Source: Lactarius indigo
Lineage: Eukaryota > Basidiomycota > Agaricomycetes > Russulales > Russulaceae
Length of the DNA stretch: 64,000 nucleotides
Direction: 5' to 3'
Assembly (NCBI GenBank): GCA_025766275.1
Contig: JAFKAC010000002.1
Span: 1,488,001-1,552,000 of the forward strand
How positions within the stretch are numbered: position 1 is the first letter of the stretch; every line of letters starts with the position of its first letter. A program made the translations under genes and the position numbers. The notes beneath the pieces are model-generated. The model was not told the DNA's origin. It worked only from the letters and a program-made list of their open reading frames with translations, and searched no databases. This document shows, piece by piece, positions 34,439 to 45,970 of this stretch.

Positions 34439-37384
34439 ATGAGCAACCCCGAGCTCGAAATTGACGATGACCACCCGTTAGCCCTTGAACTCTCAAGTCT
34501 TCGCACTGCGGTTGCACGCTTCCAGGTAGGTGCAGGTCGACGTGCTTGTGCTCAAGTCAGGTCTCCTCACCCACTGGCACCTCCCTGCAGCATGAAGCGT
34601 ACACATCTGCACTCAAACTGCAGCGGCACTCCCTCGAATCCGCCATGGCCATCGAGCGCGCTCAAGTTCTCGAGCAAGAGAACGCCGCTGCACGTGCAGA
34701 GCTCGCCGCACTCCGTGCGCACCCCGATACAACGCCACGCCCCGCCGAGCTACAGCTCCCCGAACTCACCCTCGCCCTGCGCCGTGCGAGCGACAAGCTT
34801 ACTCTCGCAGAGGACGCCCTCCGCACTCGCAACTCGCAATTCGCAGACATACAGGGCGCCGCGGCGCGCGCGCACCACGTGGCGGAGAACGCTTTTGCGC
34901 TCGCCGCGGGTGTGCGGGCACGCGAGGAGGATGCCGTTGCGCGTGAGCGGGCGGTAGTGCTGAAGCTGCGCGTGGTTGAAGAAGAAGGCAAGATGATGGA
35001 TCGCGCCGTGCGGGAATACGCGGACCTCGTACGCGGCCTTGAGCGCCGTCAGGGCCTGCCTTCTTCTCCGCCTCCCAGCGGTACAAGCACTTTGAACAGA
35101 AAGTCGGCAGAACATGGAGATGTCGGACCCATCGAAGCTCTGCAAGAAGAGAAGGTGGGACTGCGCAAGCTGGCTGGGGAGTTTTTGGGCGAGAACGAGG
35201 CGCTGAGGGACGAGATTGGTAAACTGCAAGTCGAGCTTGAAGGAACGCGCGCCGAACTGGAGGGGGAGCGGAAAGCTGCGGAAGAGGAGCGCGCGCAGCT
35301 GTCCCATGCGCTCAGCGAGCTCCAACTACACGAGCACGACGATAACGCGGCCGCCAAAATGGTTTCCCGTTACATGTACGCCCCTCCCCTGTCTTTTTCG
35401 CTCCCGTTCCCCTTTCCCGAGCATGCTTCTACAGGAAGTTCTCTCAGGCTACAACGGACACGCTACAGAAGTCACTTGAATCACTCAAAGCGCGCCACGC
35501 AGCAACGACGGCTACGCTGCATATGCAAGCCACGTCCGCGCAGGCCGCGCTCGCGTCCGAGCAGCGCCAGTCTGCCCGCTTGCGCAATGTACTAGAAGAG
35601 GCAACAGAGGACCTCGCGCGTGAGGCGTACGGCCGGCGGCGTGAGATCGCTCTGCGGCTTGCCGTTGTTGGGCGGGAGGACCAGCTCGTCGAGGCGCTCC
35701 GGCGGTGGGTGCGCCGCACGCAAGAGACGTGTGCGAGGGAGGATGTGCCGATTGAACAGCGGCTTGACTCTATCGTCGGCGACGCGGGAGACCTCCTTAC
35801 CCTCGTCGATGGCGCCGCCCCTCGCGAGGCTGATATGCAGGGCACTGGCATCAACACCGGGAGTGTGGCGCGGATTATCGCCGCGCGGGACACGGTGAGC
35901 GCACTTGTGGAGGAGCTACAGTTGGAGACGGAGAGGAGGGTGCAACTTGAGCGGGTGCTGGGCCACGCCGAGGTGGACGAAGAAGGCCGAATTATCCCGC
36001 CACCGGTTCATGAACCTCCTACCCCACCTCCCAAGGCTGAACCTGTTAACACCGTGACTGAAGTCATGCCAGAAGTGGTGAAGGTGGACGCTGCGACCTC
36101 GCCAATCTGTTCCCCCTCACCGAAGGCACCCGTCCAAGCTTTTAGAGGCATCACCAGAAGACCCTGGGTCGCTGGCTGTACCAGCCGAATGCCCTATTGT
36201 TATACCACCGATACAGCCCACACCTCTTGAGGTCGAGCCAACGGCCATCATAACTTTACATCAGCCTGCACCGCGTTCAGCCATGGGATCTCCAGCATTC
36301 TTATCACCACGTACATCACCATCGCCACCAATATCCACTCAAGAGAATACCTTTGCCACCACCAGTCCCGGTTCTCTTGCATTACAGGATAGCGCTCTAG
36401 CATCTACTAATGAATTTGATACCACGAAGTCAACGTCGTCGCCGGCCAGCTCTATTTCACAACTATCCTCCAAACGTCACTCACCACCCCTTCTTTCGGA
36501 GCTCGGAAATACCAAAACTCGCTATGACGAACTGCAGCGTGCCTTCCGCGACTGCCACTTGGCACTCCGCGAGTTAGATCAGACACTTCAAGCTCTTCCG
36601 ACTGCTTCATCCCTACCAACGTCTGCTTTGCAGATTGTCTTCGGTCGTCTCGACGACTTTAACGAGGATGCGCGGGTCGAGCTCGAGATACGCATCGCCG
36701 ACGAAGAGCGTATTGCGCGTGGGTACGCGACGCTACTCGCTGTGCCAGGCGCGATCACAAGCGAGGCGGAAGCGCAAGACGTCGAGCGTGCCGTGCGTGC
36801 ATTTGTCGACGGGAGCGATGCGGCGGTTGCACGTGCCCTGAATCAATTTTCTCGCAAGAGGGACGACCTGGAACACGACATTGCGGCGCTCAAACTCGCC
36901 GTGCACGAGGTCCCACAGGCACAGCTTCAGCCAGAGCCCCAGTCCCAGTCCCAGGCACAGTCTCGCCCTACCACGCCGGCGGCCGGGCTGGCGGCCAACC
37001 CCTCCTGGACGTCGCTCGCGGCAGGCTTGTTCACAGCCGGGTCGTCGCGCCCTGCGAGTCCGTCCCCGACGTTTGGTTCTGTGGTCACCTCTCTCCGCGG
37101 ACGGCGTGTGGTTTCAAATTCGTCGGACTGGTGGCCCCGGGGGTTCAGGCCCGCTCGTCCGCTTTGCAACGACAATTCCGGATTCCGATGCCGGACCTTT
37201 CAACAGGCACCACGCACCGCCGTCCCCGTCGCCTGGACTTCCTGGGCCCAGGGCGCGGACGACGTCTGGTATGTATATGCTCGGTCTTGGCATGCGGGGC
37301 GGTGTCATTCCTGGAAGGAAGCCGACTGGGCTTGGGAGGAACGTGCAACGAGTCGAGATGACTGATTCCGATGACGTTGAGTAA
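34439..37384 (+). CDS. Large coiled-coil protein of unknown function
   Basis: Starting MSNPELEIDDDHPLALELSS at 34439, with introns after FQ (34530) and within RYM (about 35377), the protein is about 900 residues. Residues roughly 30-300 and 320-480 are long heptad-rich helices full of Glu/Arg/Ala/Leu (EALQEEKVGLRKLAGEFL; LRNVLEEATEDLAREAYG). A Pro/Ser/Thr-rich linker follows, then a second helical block (LSELGNTKTRYDELQRAF; LDDFNEDARVELEIRIADEE) and a basic Gly-rich tail ending MTDSDDVE. No catalytic domain is visible. It could be a scaffold, tether or spindle/septum protein. +1 breaks lie near 36144 and 37123. Confidence 0.75.
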
Positions 37385-37782
37385 CTGTATTAAGTAAAGG
37401 GTGCCAAGCTGGGACAAATAAACTGGGGGCCAATCGAGTAATTTTGACGACTGCCATGACTTTGCTCCTCTGCAGGGCACTTCACATCATCTACTAACGG
37501 GTACACCGCCATTTTCAACTTTTCTTAATGTGAGTAGAGTATCAGAGAAAAACAAGAAAAAACTTCCATGTTTTAGGCGCAGGGTTGCTCATCACTTGGC
37601 CCGTGTCGCACACGCTGCCTTGCTTTCACAGATCTGTTTTTGATATCCTCTTTATTATCTGACGACGACGCTCCTTCAGGCTTTGTATGCGGTATCTTCG
37701 TACTCTATCTTCTCCAAGCTTGACTAATTTTTATTTATTTCAGTGTAGCATTCGAGCTGGGCTTGCAGTCAGTGTGGAACAC

Positions 37783-40700
37783 ATGCCGGGCCCACAATCG
37801 CCTTACCCGCATCCTGGGCCATCTTCATATTATCCGCCCCCGCCAAACATGCCTCACTATAGCTACACAAACGTACCTGCACATTACCCGTACCAATACC
37901 CACCTCCACCGATGAATGGTCACTCACCCGCCCCGCCTTCGCCTCGTGTCTCTAGGCCGTGGTGGATACCGTGGAGGACCTGGCCCGAACTTTACCCAAA
38001 ATTATTTACACCACCCTCACCCTCACCCTCACCACCCACCCCCATCACATACTTCGTACATTCCTCACGTTCCCATGCATTCCCCGCAGCCTTCGCCCAC
38101 TAATACCTATCAACATCACCAAAAGTATCCCCCCACTACACAACAAGTTCCGTATACTTCGCCATATCCTCCTCCTGCCCATCAGCCTAATGCAACCTAT
38201 CAGCAGAGTTGGGCTTTCCAACAGCCGATATCCCCGCTACCAAAACAGCTGTCCATGCCGCCCCCTCCCGCCCTGTCACCCATAGCATCCTCACCAAAAG
38301 CTCCTATGATTCTAGACGGTCCATTGGACCCTGAGCCAACAGACGAAACTGCTGGATCCTCTGACCCACGTCAAGATCCCTCCCCGGAACCTGTTGCAGA
38401 GGAACCCGCGCTGGCATCCCCTTCAGTCGTCACCCGTCTGTCCGCCACCGTGTTCGCCTTCCTGTTCTAGCCAAGCTTCACAGTCGTTACCTTCCACGCC
38501 TCAAGTATCTATACACCCCGAGCCTGTACCTGCGCCTAACAAGTCGCAGGCTCCACCTCATCCAAAACCACAGCTCGGTGGTTGGGCCATCTGGTCTCGT
38601 CGTCCAACAGACCCATCCCTTGCGCCTGGTATCATCATCTCTCCCCATTCCCGCCCGCCACCAGATGTTATTGAGAAGGCTCTGCGACTTCCCACTCCCC
38701 CCGAATCTCCGAAGCCCGTGGCCGCTAACCTTGTTCCACCATCCAATGTCGCCGTCGTTTCTGGCTCTTTGTCCACACAAGCTCCACCAGAAGAGCCACC
38801 AAAGCCGACTTTGGATTCCGCAGAATCTCCTCCCAATGATTTACCTGAGCCTGAAACTGTGTCTTCCTCTGGGACGGACAATTCAACCTGTGTCCGACAC
38901 CCCACCAGTCCCCGTCTCTCCACTCTCTTCGAGCACGTCTGTGTCTGCCGCCGGTACTGCCCACTCGCAGACCAAACTGGGCCTCGAGGCCAGTGAAGTC
39001 ACGACGGGTGCCGCAGCGCTCACCAATTCTGATGAAACTCCATTCGGTGGAAGTTTCTGACTCTACTGCGGTGGCCCCTTCTTCCTCTGCCGATACGTCC
39101 ACGCCAACACCTCCTCCTGCTTTCGTCCACCTCTACTGCGCAGGCACCGTCATCTGCGCCACCGGTTCTCAAGAAGTCTTGGGCATCTTTACTTCGTCCG
39201 ACCTCGGGCGACTCCTCTACTTCCAAGTCATCTCTTCCTACTTCTTCCGTCAGTCGGCTTTTCCATCCCGGCCTCTCCACCACCTGCACGTGTCCCCCCT
39301 GTGCGTCGCCCTGAGCTCCTAGCTCTCCTTAATGGCACCGCTCCCTCTCGGTATTCGGCGCTGCCCCGCCTGCGTGCGCGCGGGATCGTGAACAGTGGGA
39401 ACATGTGCTTTGCGAATGCAGTTCTACAACTACTCGTTTATTCCCCTCCGTTCTGGAGGCTGTTCAAGGAACTGGGCCGCCTGATGGGTCGGCGCGAGCG
39501 AGAAGCCCCAGAGAGTGGCGACGGGGCAACTCCGCTGGTGGATGCGACGGTAAAACTCTTGGAGGAGTTCGCGTATGAAGAGAAGAAGCCCTTGCCGGCG
39601 CCGCAGCAGCAAGGGTCACGGAGTAAAGCGAAGGAGGAAGAAGAGAAGAAAGAGGAAGAGAACGTGGATTCGTTCATGCCGACGTATGTGTATGATGCCA
39701 TGAAGGAGAAGAAACGATTCGATAACATGCGGGTATGTTCTCACGTTTTTCCAATATGTCCCTTTATGTCCCGCTATTTCTAACCATGTCGGAAACATGT
39801 ATAGGGTGGCCACCAAGAAGATGCGGAGGAATTCTTAGGCTTCTACCTTGATACCCTCGAGGAAGAGTTGCTTGGGCTACTCTCTTCGATCAGCCCGCCC
39901 AAGCCCGCATCTGCTGTTTCCGACAAAGTTGAGGAACGTGAGGAGGGGCTTCAGTCGGGCGCAGGTTGGACTGAGGTTGGCAAACGTAACAAAATGGTGC
40001 TCACTCGCGCGGTATGTTACTCATCCGTCTCTCTCTGCACTAAGTTTGGTGTGCTGATGCTCGGATGACTTTGCGGATGGCACGCACAGGTCAAGTCGGT
40101 TGAGTCGCCGATCACGCGTATATTCGGTGGCAAGTTCCGATCCACACTACGCGCGCCACATCAACGCGACTCAGTTGTCGTTGAGGACTGGCGGTCCCTT
40201 CAACTCGACATCCAGGTATGTTGTCCCGGGGTTCCTCTTCTCTCTAGATTACTGACTGGCATAACAACCCTTTGGTACAACAGCGTGACTCGGTACATAC
40301 CATCCAGGAAGCGCTTTCGTACATCTCGCACCCTCAACCCGTGGAAGTTGGTCCTTCCGGCTCGAGCGAAGCGAGCCAGCAGGTCCACATCGAAGCGTTA
40401 CCGCCCGTTCTCGTGCTGCACCTCAAGCGCTTCCTCTACGACACGGCCTGCACGTGGCGTAGTCAAGATCGGCAAGCCTGTACAGTTCTCTCCGGAACTC
40501 GAGATCCCATTCGGTACGCTGCGTCTCTTCCCTCCTGGTTCGTCCTGAGAGATGGAGGCTGACGTTCTGTGTATGATAGACATCATGGCGCCAGCCTGCC
40601 GGCGTCCCGCTCGTTATACCCTCTACGGCGTGCTCTACCACCATGGCGTGTCCGCTGGCGGGGGACACTACACCCTCGATGTGCTTCACCCGAACCCCCG

Positions 40701-40887
40701 TGGCGGTACCAGTAGCGGTGGGGTCGCTGGGGGTAATAGCGGCGAAGCGTGGCTGCACATTGACGACGAGACGGTGAGCGCAGTACAGCATGAAGACGTA
40801 TTCGGACGCGGTAACGGTAAGGAACGCAACGACGATCGCTGCGCCTACCTACTCTTTTATCGACGCGCTGCCCTCGCACGGACATGA
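37783..40887 (+). CDS. UBP3: Ubiquitin carboxyl-terminal hydrolase UBP3/USP10-like
   Basis: A Pro/Tyr-rich and then Pro/Ser-rich disordered N-terminus of about 450 residues starts MPGPQSPYPHPGPSSYY. The USP catalytic domain follows: Cys box GIVNSGNMCFANAVLQLLVY (nucleophile Cys in NMCF), GGHQEDAEEFLGFYLDTLEE, RIFGGKFRSTLR, then IEALPPVLVLHLKRFLYD, VVKIGKPVQFSPELEIPF, and His box YTLYGVLYHHGVSAGGGHYT with WLHIDDETV. Cys and His residues are present. Yeast Ubp3 with Bre5 deubiquitinates COPII and ribosomal proteins and acts in ribophagy. An acceptor-like tract TTTATTTATTTCAG ending at 37742 suggests an intron in the 5' leader. +1 breaks lie near 37954 and 40455, and the Pro-rich part around 38450-39300 changes frame more than once. 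Confidence 0.9.
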
Positions 40888-41274
40888 TGAACATAACTCT
40901 TTTTTCTTGACGGGTTTTTTTTGTTGTTTTTACACGCCCTTTTCTTTTTCAGACCTTCACCTTTTTTTTTTGCTGTATCTCTTAGCGCATTTTTGAGTTT
41001 GGGTAGAATGCATATGAGTAGTGGGCTGTATCCTCTCCATCATCATTGAATTGACCACTGAGTTTTACCAGTACGATATATAGTTCGCGCTGCTGCTCCC
41101 GCTACTTACTGGCAACGGGACGACAATGTTTTAATATTCTGAGTGGAAGGCGATTTGAGAGTATATATTAAGTTTATCTAAATAGACATATCATTGACAG
41201 ACCTGACACGGGGAACAACGAATGAGTCCACAGAGCGCATCGATGTTTTGTTTATGTATTGTAACTGCCGTCCC
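40888..41274. other. Convergent 3' region between UBP3 and PMT2
   Basis: T-rich, including runs of 8 T near 40917 and 9 T near 40962. This fits 3' untranslated ends and contains no gene. Confidence 0.6.
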
Positions 41275-44200
41275 TCAATGGAGTTCGTAAATGTTCCAGG
41301 ACTAAGCAAACAAGATCAGCAAATGGAACTACGCGAGCAGCCAAAAACATACCTGTCTCCACCCTAGTCCCCAGTAATCGTTGATGGGGCCATCGATACC
41401 CCATGCGACACCGCGGAACCACCAAAAGTTGGCGACGATCGCAAACGCGACGAGGGCGAAGAGGATAGTCTTAGTGCGCTCCGAGAGTAACCGAGCGGTG
41501 AAGACGAAGTGGTCGAGCAGGTGCGCGGCCATCAAGACGGCAAAGTAGAGCGTCGGGAGCTAGGTTATCGATGAGCATTGGAGGTGGGTCAGGAGAACTG
41601 TGGGAAGTACACGCACGTAGTGATGTACGTAGGTCACGCGGCCCATGATGAGGAAGGGGACTTATTCGAGGACCGCGTCAGCTTCACCGGGCTTGGGGTA
41701 CTGTAGAACGAAATGCTCACAATAATGCAGGGCCCATCCAAAGAACGCGACCTTGCTGACATACAAAAAGTGATCCCATTCCCCTAAAATCGCGGTGTCA
41801 GAGACCGTGCGCACAGAGAAAAAAGAAAAAAGAAAGAAGATCTAACGCACTTGGTTCCATGTCGACGTACCGCCTCTGCATGCGGAACACGTACACCCCA
41901 AACTGCGAGCACGCCGAGCACGAGACTGGCGGTGGAGCCCCACCAGATGATGGGCGTGCCGATGAGATAGTACTTGGTCTGCTGGTCGCCCCAACCACAC
42001 ATACGCAGGCCGAGCCGCATCAGCGGCCAATCCGTCGGCGTGGACGCGAGAATATCTTCTTTGTCTGGGTCTGGGACGAGCGCGTTGTTCGAGGTCATCA
42101 TCGCGACGTTCAGATGCCAAAAGTCGCGCAGGAACGGCGAGCGGTAGTACTTGGTCTCGCCCGGTGGCACTGTAATGTGCGTGACGTCAGTAAGAAGCTC
42201 TCTGCGAGACGAGTAGACGCACGGCGGTCGTTCCAGTGGCTTTCGACGTTCCAGTAGGTATATGGGTCGTCTGGGGCGTTCTCCTTGTCGCAACTTACCT
42301 CGATCTGCTTGAATCCCCACTCGGGTAAGTTCTTGTTCGCGGCGCGGATGTAGCAGCCGAGTATGGAGTGCCGGAAGCGCAGACGCGTCGTGAGCGAGTG
42401 GATCTTGTCGACTTTCTCACGCTTCCCGCGGTGGAGATCGTCGACGACCTCGACAACCCAGTAGTCGTTCTGGTCGCCGATCGTGGCATTTCCGTAGCAC
42501 GAGATCTCGTTGTTCAGCTTTGTGATCGGTGCAGGGACAGTTGTGCGAGTGCAAGTTTCGACCCGTGGGCTCGTGCACGAGGCGAACGGTATCGCCATGC
42601 TGGAGGTAGCGGATTGGTCCGTTCAGGTCGATGCCCGGTTCCTCCCAACGTGGGGTGACAATCCAGTCGTTATTTGTGTCTTTGTAGTGGTAACATGTCA
42701 CCTGTTGCTGGTTGGAACCGACAGGGTAGGTTTGAACGTGAGAGTGCAAGAGGCCGCCTCCCCAGCCCATGTTTTTCAGCGTTATTTTCGAACCGAACGC
42801 GATTTCTGCACGTAATGAGATCTAAAAGAGGACTCACGAACACTGCCCACTCACCAAGAGGATTTCGAGCAAAGTCATTGCCCTCAAGGTTAGCCTGGAA
42901 TAGAGAACTCATCTGCGCATCTCCAGGTCCAGAGTGATTGAGGATGAGGAAATGTATTTTAAAGGAAATCATATAGACGAGGATGGGGAGGACAATCAAA
43001 CAGGCGATGCGCGCGGCCCAATGCCTGAGTTGGGTTCGCTGTGGGTTTCATCAGTACATGATACTAGAAAGCAGGTGACCGGACGAACTGCAGGCATACG
43101 CTAAGTCACCGAACTTATTCCATAGGTCCTCGATTGTATAGAGACCAACTAGAGCCGTGACGAACAACCCGACCAACTTGACACTTTACGTCATTCGTTA
43201 AATGATACATTTATACAGAATCAAAGTGGGGGAGCCCTACCTAGATACGCATCCAATAGACGTGCCTGTGAAAGCCAACCAGAACCACCAGTCAAAGGAA
43301 AATGACCTAAGGATGATGAGTGCCACTCAGGATACGTCTAGCGAGGCGCGACACACTGATACTGCTGGTTGTGGAACTTTGACAGACCAAAGACGGTGGT
43401 GAAGGTGAAAAAGAGTAGCATAGAATCCAGAAGAATGAACCGCGATATACATAACCACGGCGACGTCTGTTGCAAACGAGGTTAGGCTATAGGAACGAAC
43501 GCGTCGACGACGAGAAGAGCGCACCACATAAAATCATCAAAGCGACTATATGGCACGCCCGCGTGCTCATGCCGAGTTCGACGGCAGTATACCATCCAAG
43601 TGGGACCATTAAAACGCCAAAGGTGGCCAAGATGACGCGCATGGCGACGTACGGCACGTTGTCTGGGTAGGTCTCTCCGCTCTTAAATTCGAAGCCACCA
43701 TTGTATCCAGAGAGCAGCCCCGCAAGCCCGACGAGCATCTTCCCGAGAGGCGGGTGGACATCGAAGTAAAACTCGCGCTTGAGGTAGTGCGAACCGAACT
43801 TGCCAAAGTGCGCCTCGTCCCAGACAACGATGGGCGATTTGCCAATTTTGTGGAACCGCGTCCAACACGACAGGAGGGTGTACACCGCAGGCGCGACATG
43901 CTCGAGGTTTTGCTGGATGAACTCGCGCTGTGGGGTGACTGATGGTGAGCGGTTCAGGTAATAGGAGACGGTAGCGAGACATACGAAAGAAGTGGGCGGC
44001 GGCGGCGGGGCTCTCCTAGCTATCCTACCTCCTCCACCATACTTCTGAAAGGCATTCGCTTTAGCGTAAACGTCCTTCCCCTCCCCGTCGTATTCGTCGA
44101 CCCACTCCTTGTCGCGCTGTGAGGTGGTGGCGAACAGTTGGGTGGTGATGAGTGACCCTACGACGCGTAGACGTATCCTCAGCCATGTAGTACGGGAGTT

Positions 44201-44333
44201 CTTCTTGTCTGTGAGAAGATTTCCAGTCGCTGGATGTGTGCGTAGGATGGCGAACAAGTTCAAAGTCTTCAGACGAAGAAGTTGGACTATCTGGTGGTGA
44301 GTGTATAGTGATGGCAATTTCCGGGTTTTGCAT
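41275..44333 (-). CDS. PMT2: Dolichyl-phosphate-mannose:protein O-mannosyltransferase, PMT2 family
   Basis: PMTs are ER multispanning enzymes that add mannose from dolichyl phosphate to Ser/Thr of secretory proteins. The ATG at 44333 begins [20 protein letters not shown]. After a +1 shift near 44123 come [20 protein letters not shown] and the loop-1 catalytic Asp-Glu motif [20 protein letters not shown] with [15 protein letters not shown]. Then [20 protein letters not shown] starts the luminal MIR region ([66 protein letters not shown]). Near the end are [20 protein letters not shown], the last membrane segments and, in a final short exon, SWNIYELH with the stop at 41275. The SLFQA, QTYP-GSNQQQ and EWGF motifs favour PMT2 over PMT1 or PMT4. 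PMT2 normally pairs with PMT1. Confidence 0.9.
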
Positions 44334-44802
44334 CGGCTTTCTGAGGTCGTCTTTGACCCTCTGGCGTTACTGTACGGACTCTGGGACCGTCAGCCGTGAG
44401 GAAGGGGTAGGCGTCGTTGCTGTGGGTTTAGTCCTTCCGGATATAAGATTGTTGTGCGGAAGGGCCGCAGTCGCGGTTGCACAGCACAGGTGATTCGCTG
44501 ACACGTCGACACCCACGAGTAAAATGCGCACATCCACATCAAAAATCTCGACGTATTCTCTTCATTCAACTGCTCAACACACGAAAACTACAATACGAGC
44601 CCAACAACTGTAGACGCTGAACCCGAAGCCTGAGATTTCATGCAGTGCATAGGAGAAACAAAGAAAAACATGCCACAAGAGACCGTGGAATATGATAGCA
44701 AGACATAAATGTAGACAATACACGGAACTGCACCAGAGCAGCGGCTGATCTGCGTCACTTTACTTATGGCGAACGTACCGTGCTGAGGATAACCGATGAG
44801 CA
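44334..44802. other. Intergenic between fibrillarin 3' end and PMT2 start
   Basis: About 470 bp with no recognisable gene. It would carry the PMT2 promoter and the NOP1 3' end. Confidence 0.5.
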
Positions 44803-45970
44803 TCAAAGCGAGTATTCGAGATTGTAGGACAGACCTGTGACCATAGCATGATCTCGCTCATAGGGCTCCAGCGTAATTTGCTCAAGTGGCTTGAACATTT
44901 CTGCTCGTAATGCGTCAATTTCCCTCGAGAATACTGCCTCTGCAGGGGCCGTCGAATCTATACAGTTGGCTTTGATAGAGATCACGGCGTGACCATCAAC
45001 TTTGAGGAACTGGTGTGCATTGTGTGCCACAATACGGGCCTGATCTGGCTGTGCGACATCTGCAAAGATAACGTCGACCGTAGACAGGAGTATGCGGTAT
45101 TTTTGAGGGAAGCGAGCATCCTCAACGATGGCTATATGGGAATGAACGTCAGGTTATACAACGGATTTGGGATGCAAAACGCACGGATGACATTCGTACG
45201 CTTCTTGGCCATATTGATCAGGTCGCGCCCCGATCGAGGAGAAAATTCGACAGCATATACAACACCCTCCTAGAGTCGAGAAAACAGATGAGAGCGGAAA
45301 GCGTATGTCAGTCGCGAAAGACGCACAGGGCCCACGATATCCGCGACGTGGCTCACGCTCGTTCCGCTCGCTGCTCCTAGGTACAGTACCTTTGCGCCAG
45401 GCACAATGAAGATTTTGTCCATGCCACCGAGTACGCCCGCAGCCAGCTTGCTCCGGAACGGATTCCAGACGCGATACTCGATCTTCCCACCGTCTTCTCC
45501 AGTCTCGATGGAGACCCGCTTCTCGCCGTAGACGGACTCGCCAGGGACGAGATTTTTTGTGACGAGCATTGACTCCTTGCCCTTGGCGATGAAGATGCCT
45601 TCGTGCTTGTGCGGCTCGATGATGACCTTTGATCCACCCCTCGCACCACCACGCCCGAAACCGCCTCTGCCACCGCCGCCGCCGCGACCACCGGGTCCCA
45701 CCGCGACCACCGCCCCGGCCGCGCGAATGCATTCCGCCGCCTGTAGTGAATTGTACTTAGGAATGCGTCGGACCGTGAGGGAAAAATACGTACGTCCTCC
45801 TCGCCCACCTCCCCTGCCTCCACGGTCACTTACACCTCCACGGCCGCCGCGACCTCCTCTGCTACCAAAACCACCTCTGCCACCCGAAGCACCTACCACA
45901 AAGCATAGGTACATATGCGTTAGTTAGGCGAATTCGTTCAGGGTTCACGTATTTACACACCAAATGCCAT
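44803..45970 (-). CDS. NOP1: Fibrillarin, box C/D snoRNP 2'-O-methyltransferase
   Basis: Fibrillarin methylates rRNA riboses in the nucleolus, guided by box C/D snoRNAs. A tiny first exon MAFG (ATG at 45970) joins, over an intron with the acceptor GTGGTAG, a Gly/Arg-rich GAR domain of about 90 residues. The catalytic domain follows: [38 protein letters not shown], the AdoMet-binding [71 protein letters not shown] and the tail [15 protein letters not shown] with a stop at 44803-44805. Five exons are visible. One +1 break sits in the GAR repeat near 45693, where a run of CCC precedes GG. Confidence 0.95.

Noticed and set aside
34662..35893. Minus-strand Ser/Arg-rich frames up to 191 codons
   Set aside because: Antisense of the coiled-coil gene; no motif or intron pattern of their own.
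45559..45927. Plus-strand proline-rich frame
   Set aside because: Mirror of the fibrillarin Gly/Arg-rich domain on the other strand.
30075..45970. Secondary-metabolite gene cluster around the oxidoreductase
   Set aside because: No polyketide, peptide or terpene synthase, P450 or pathway regulator is present; the neighbours are housekeeping genes.
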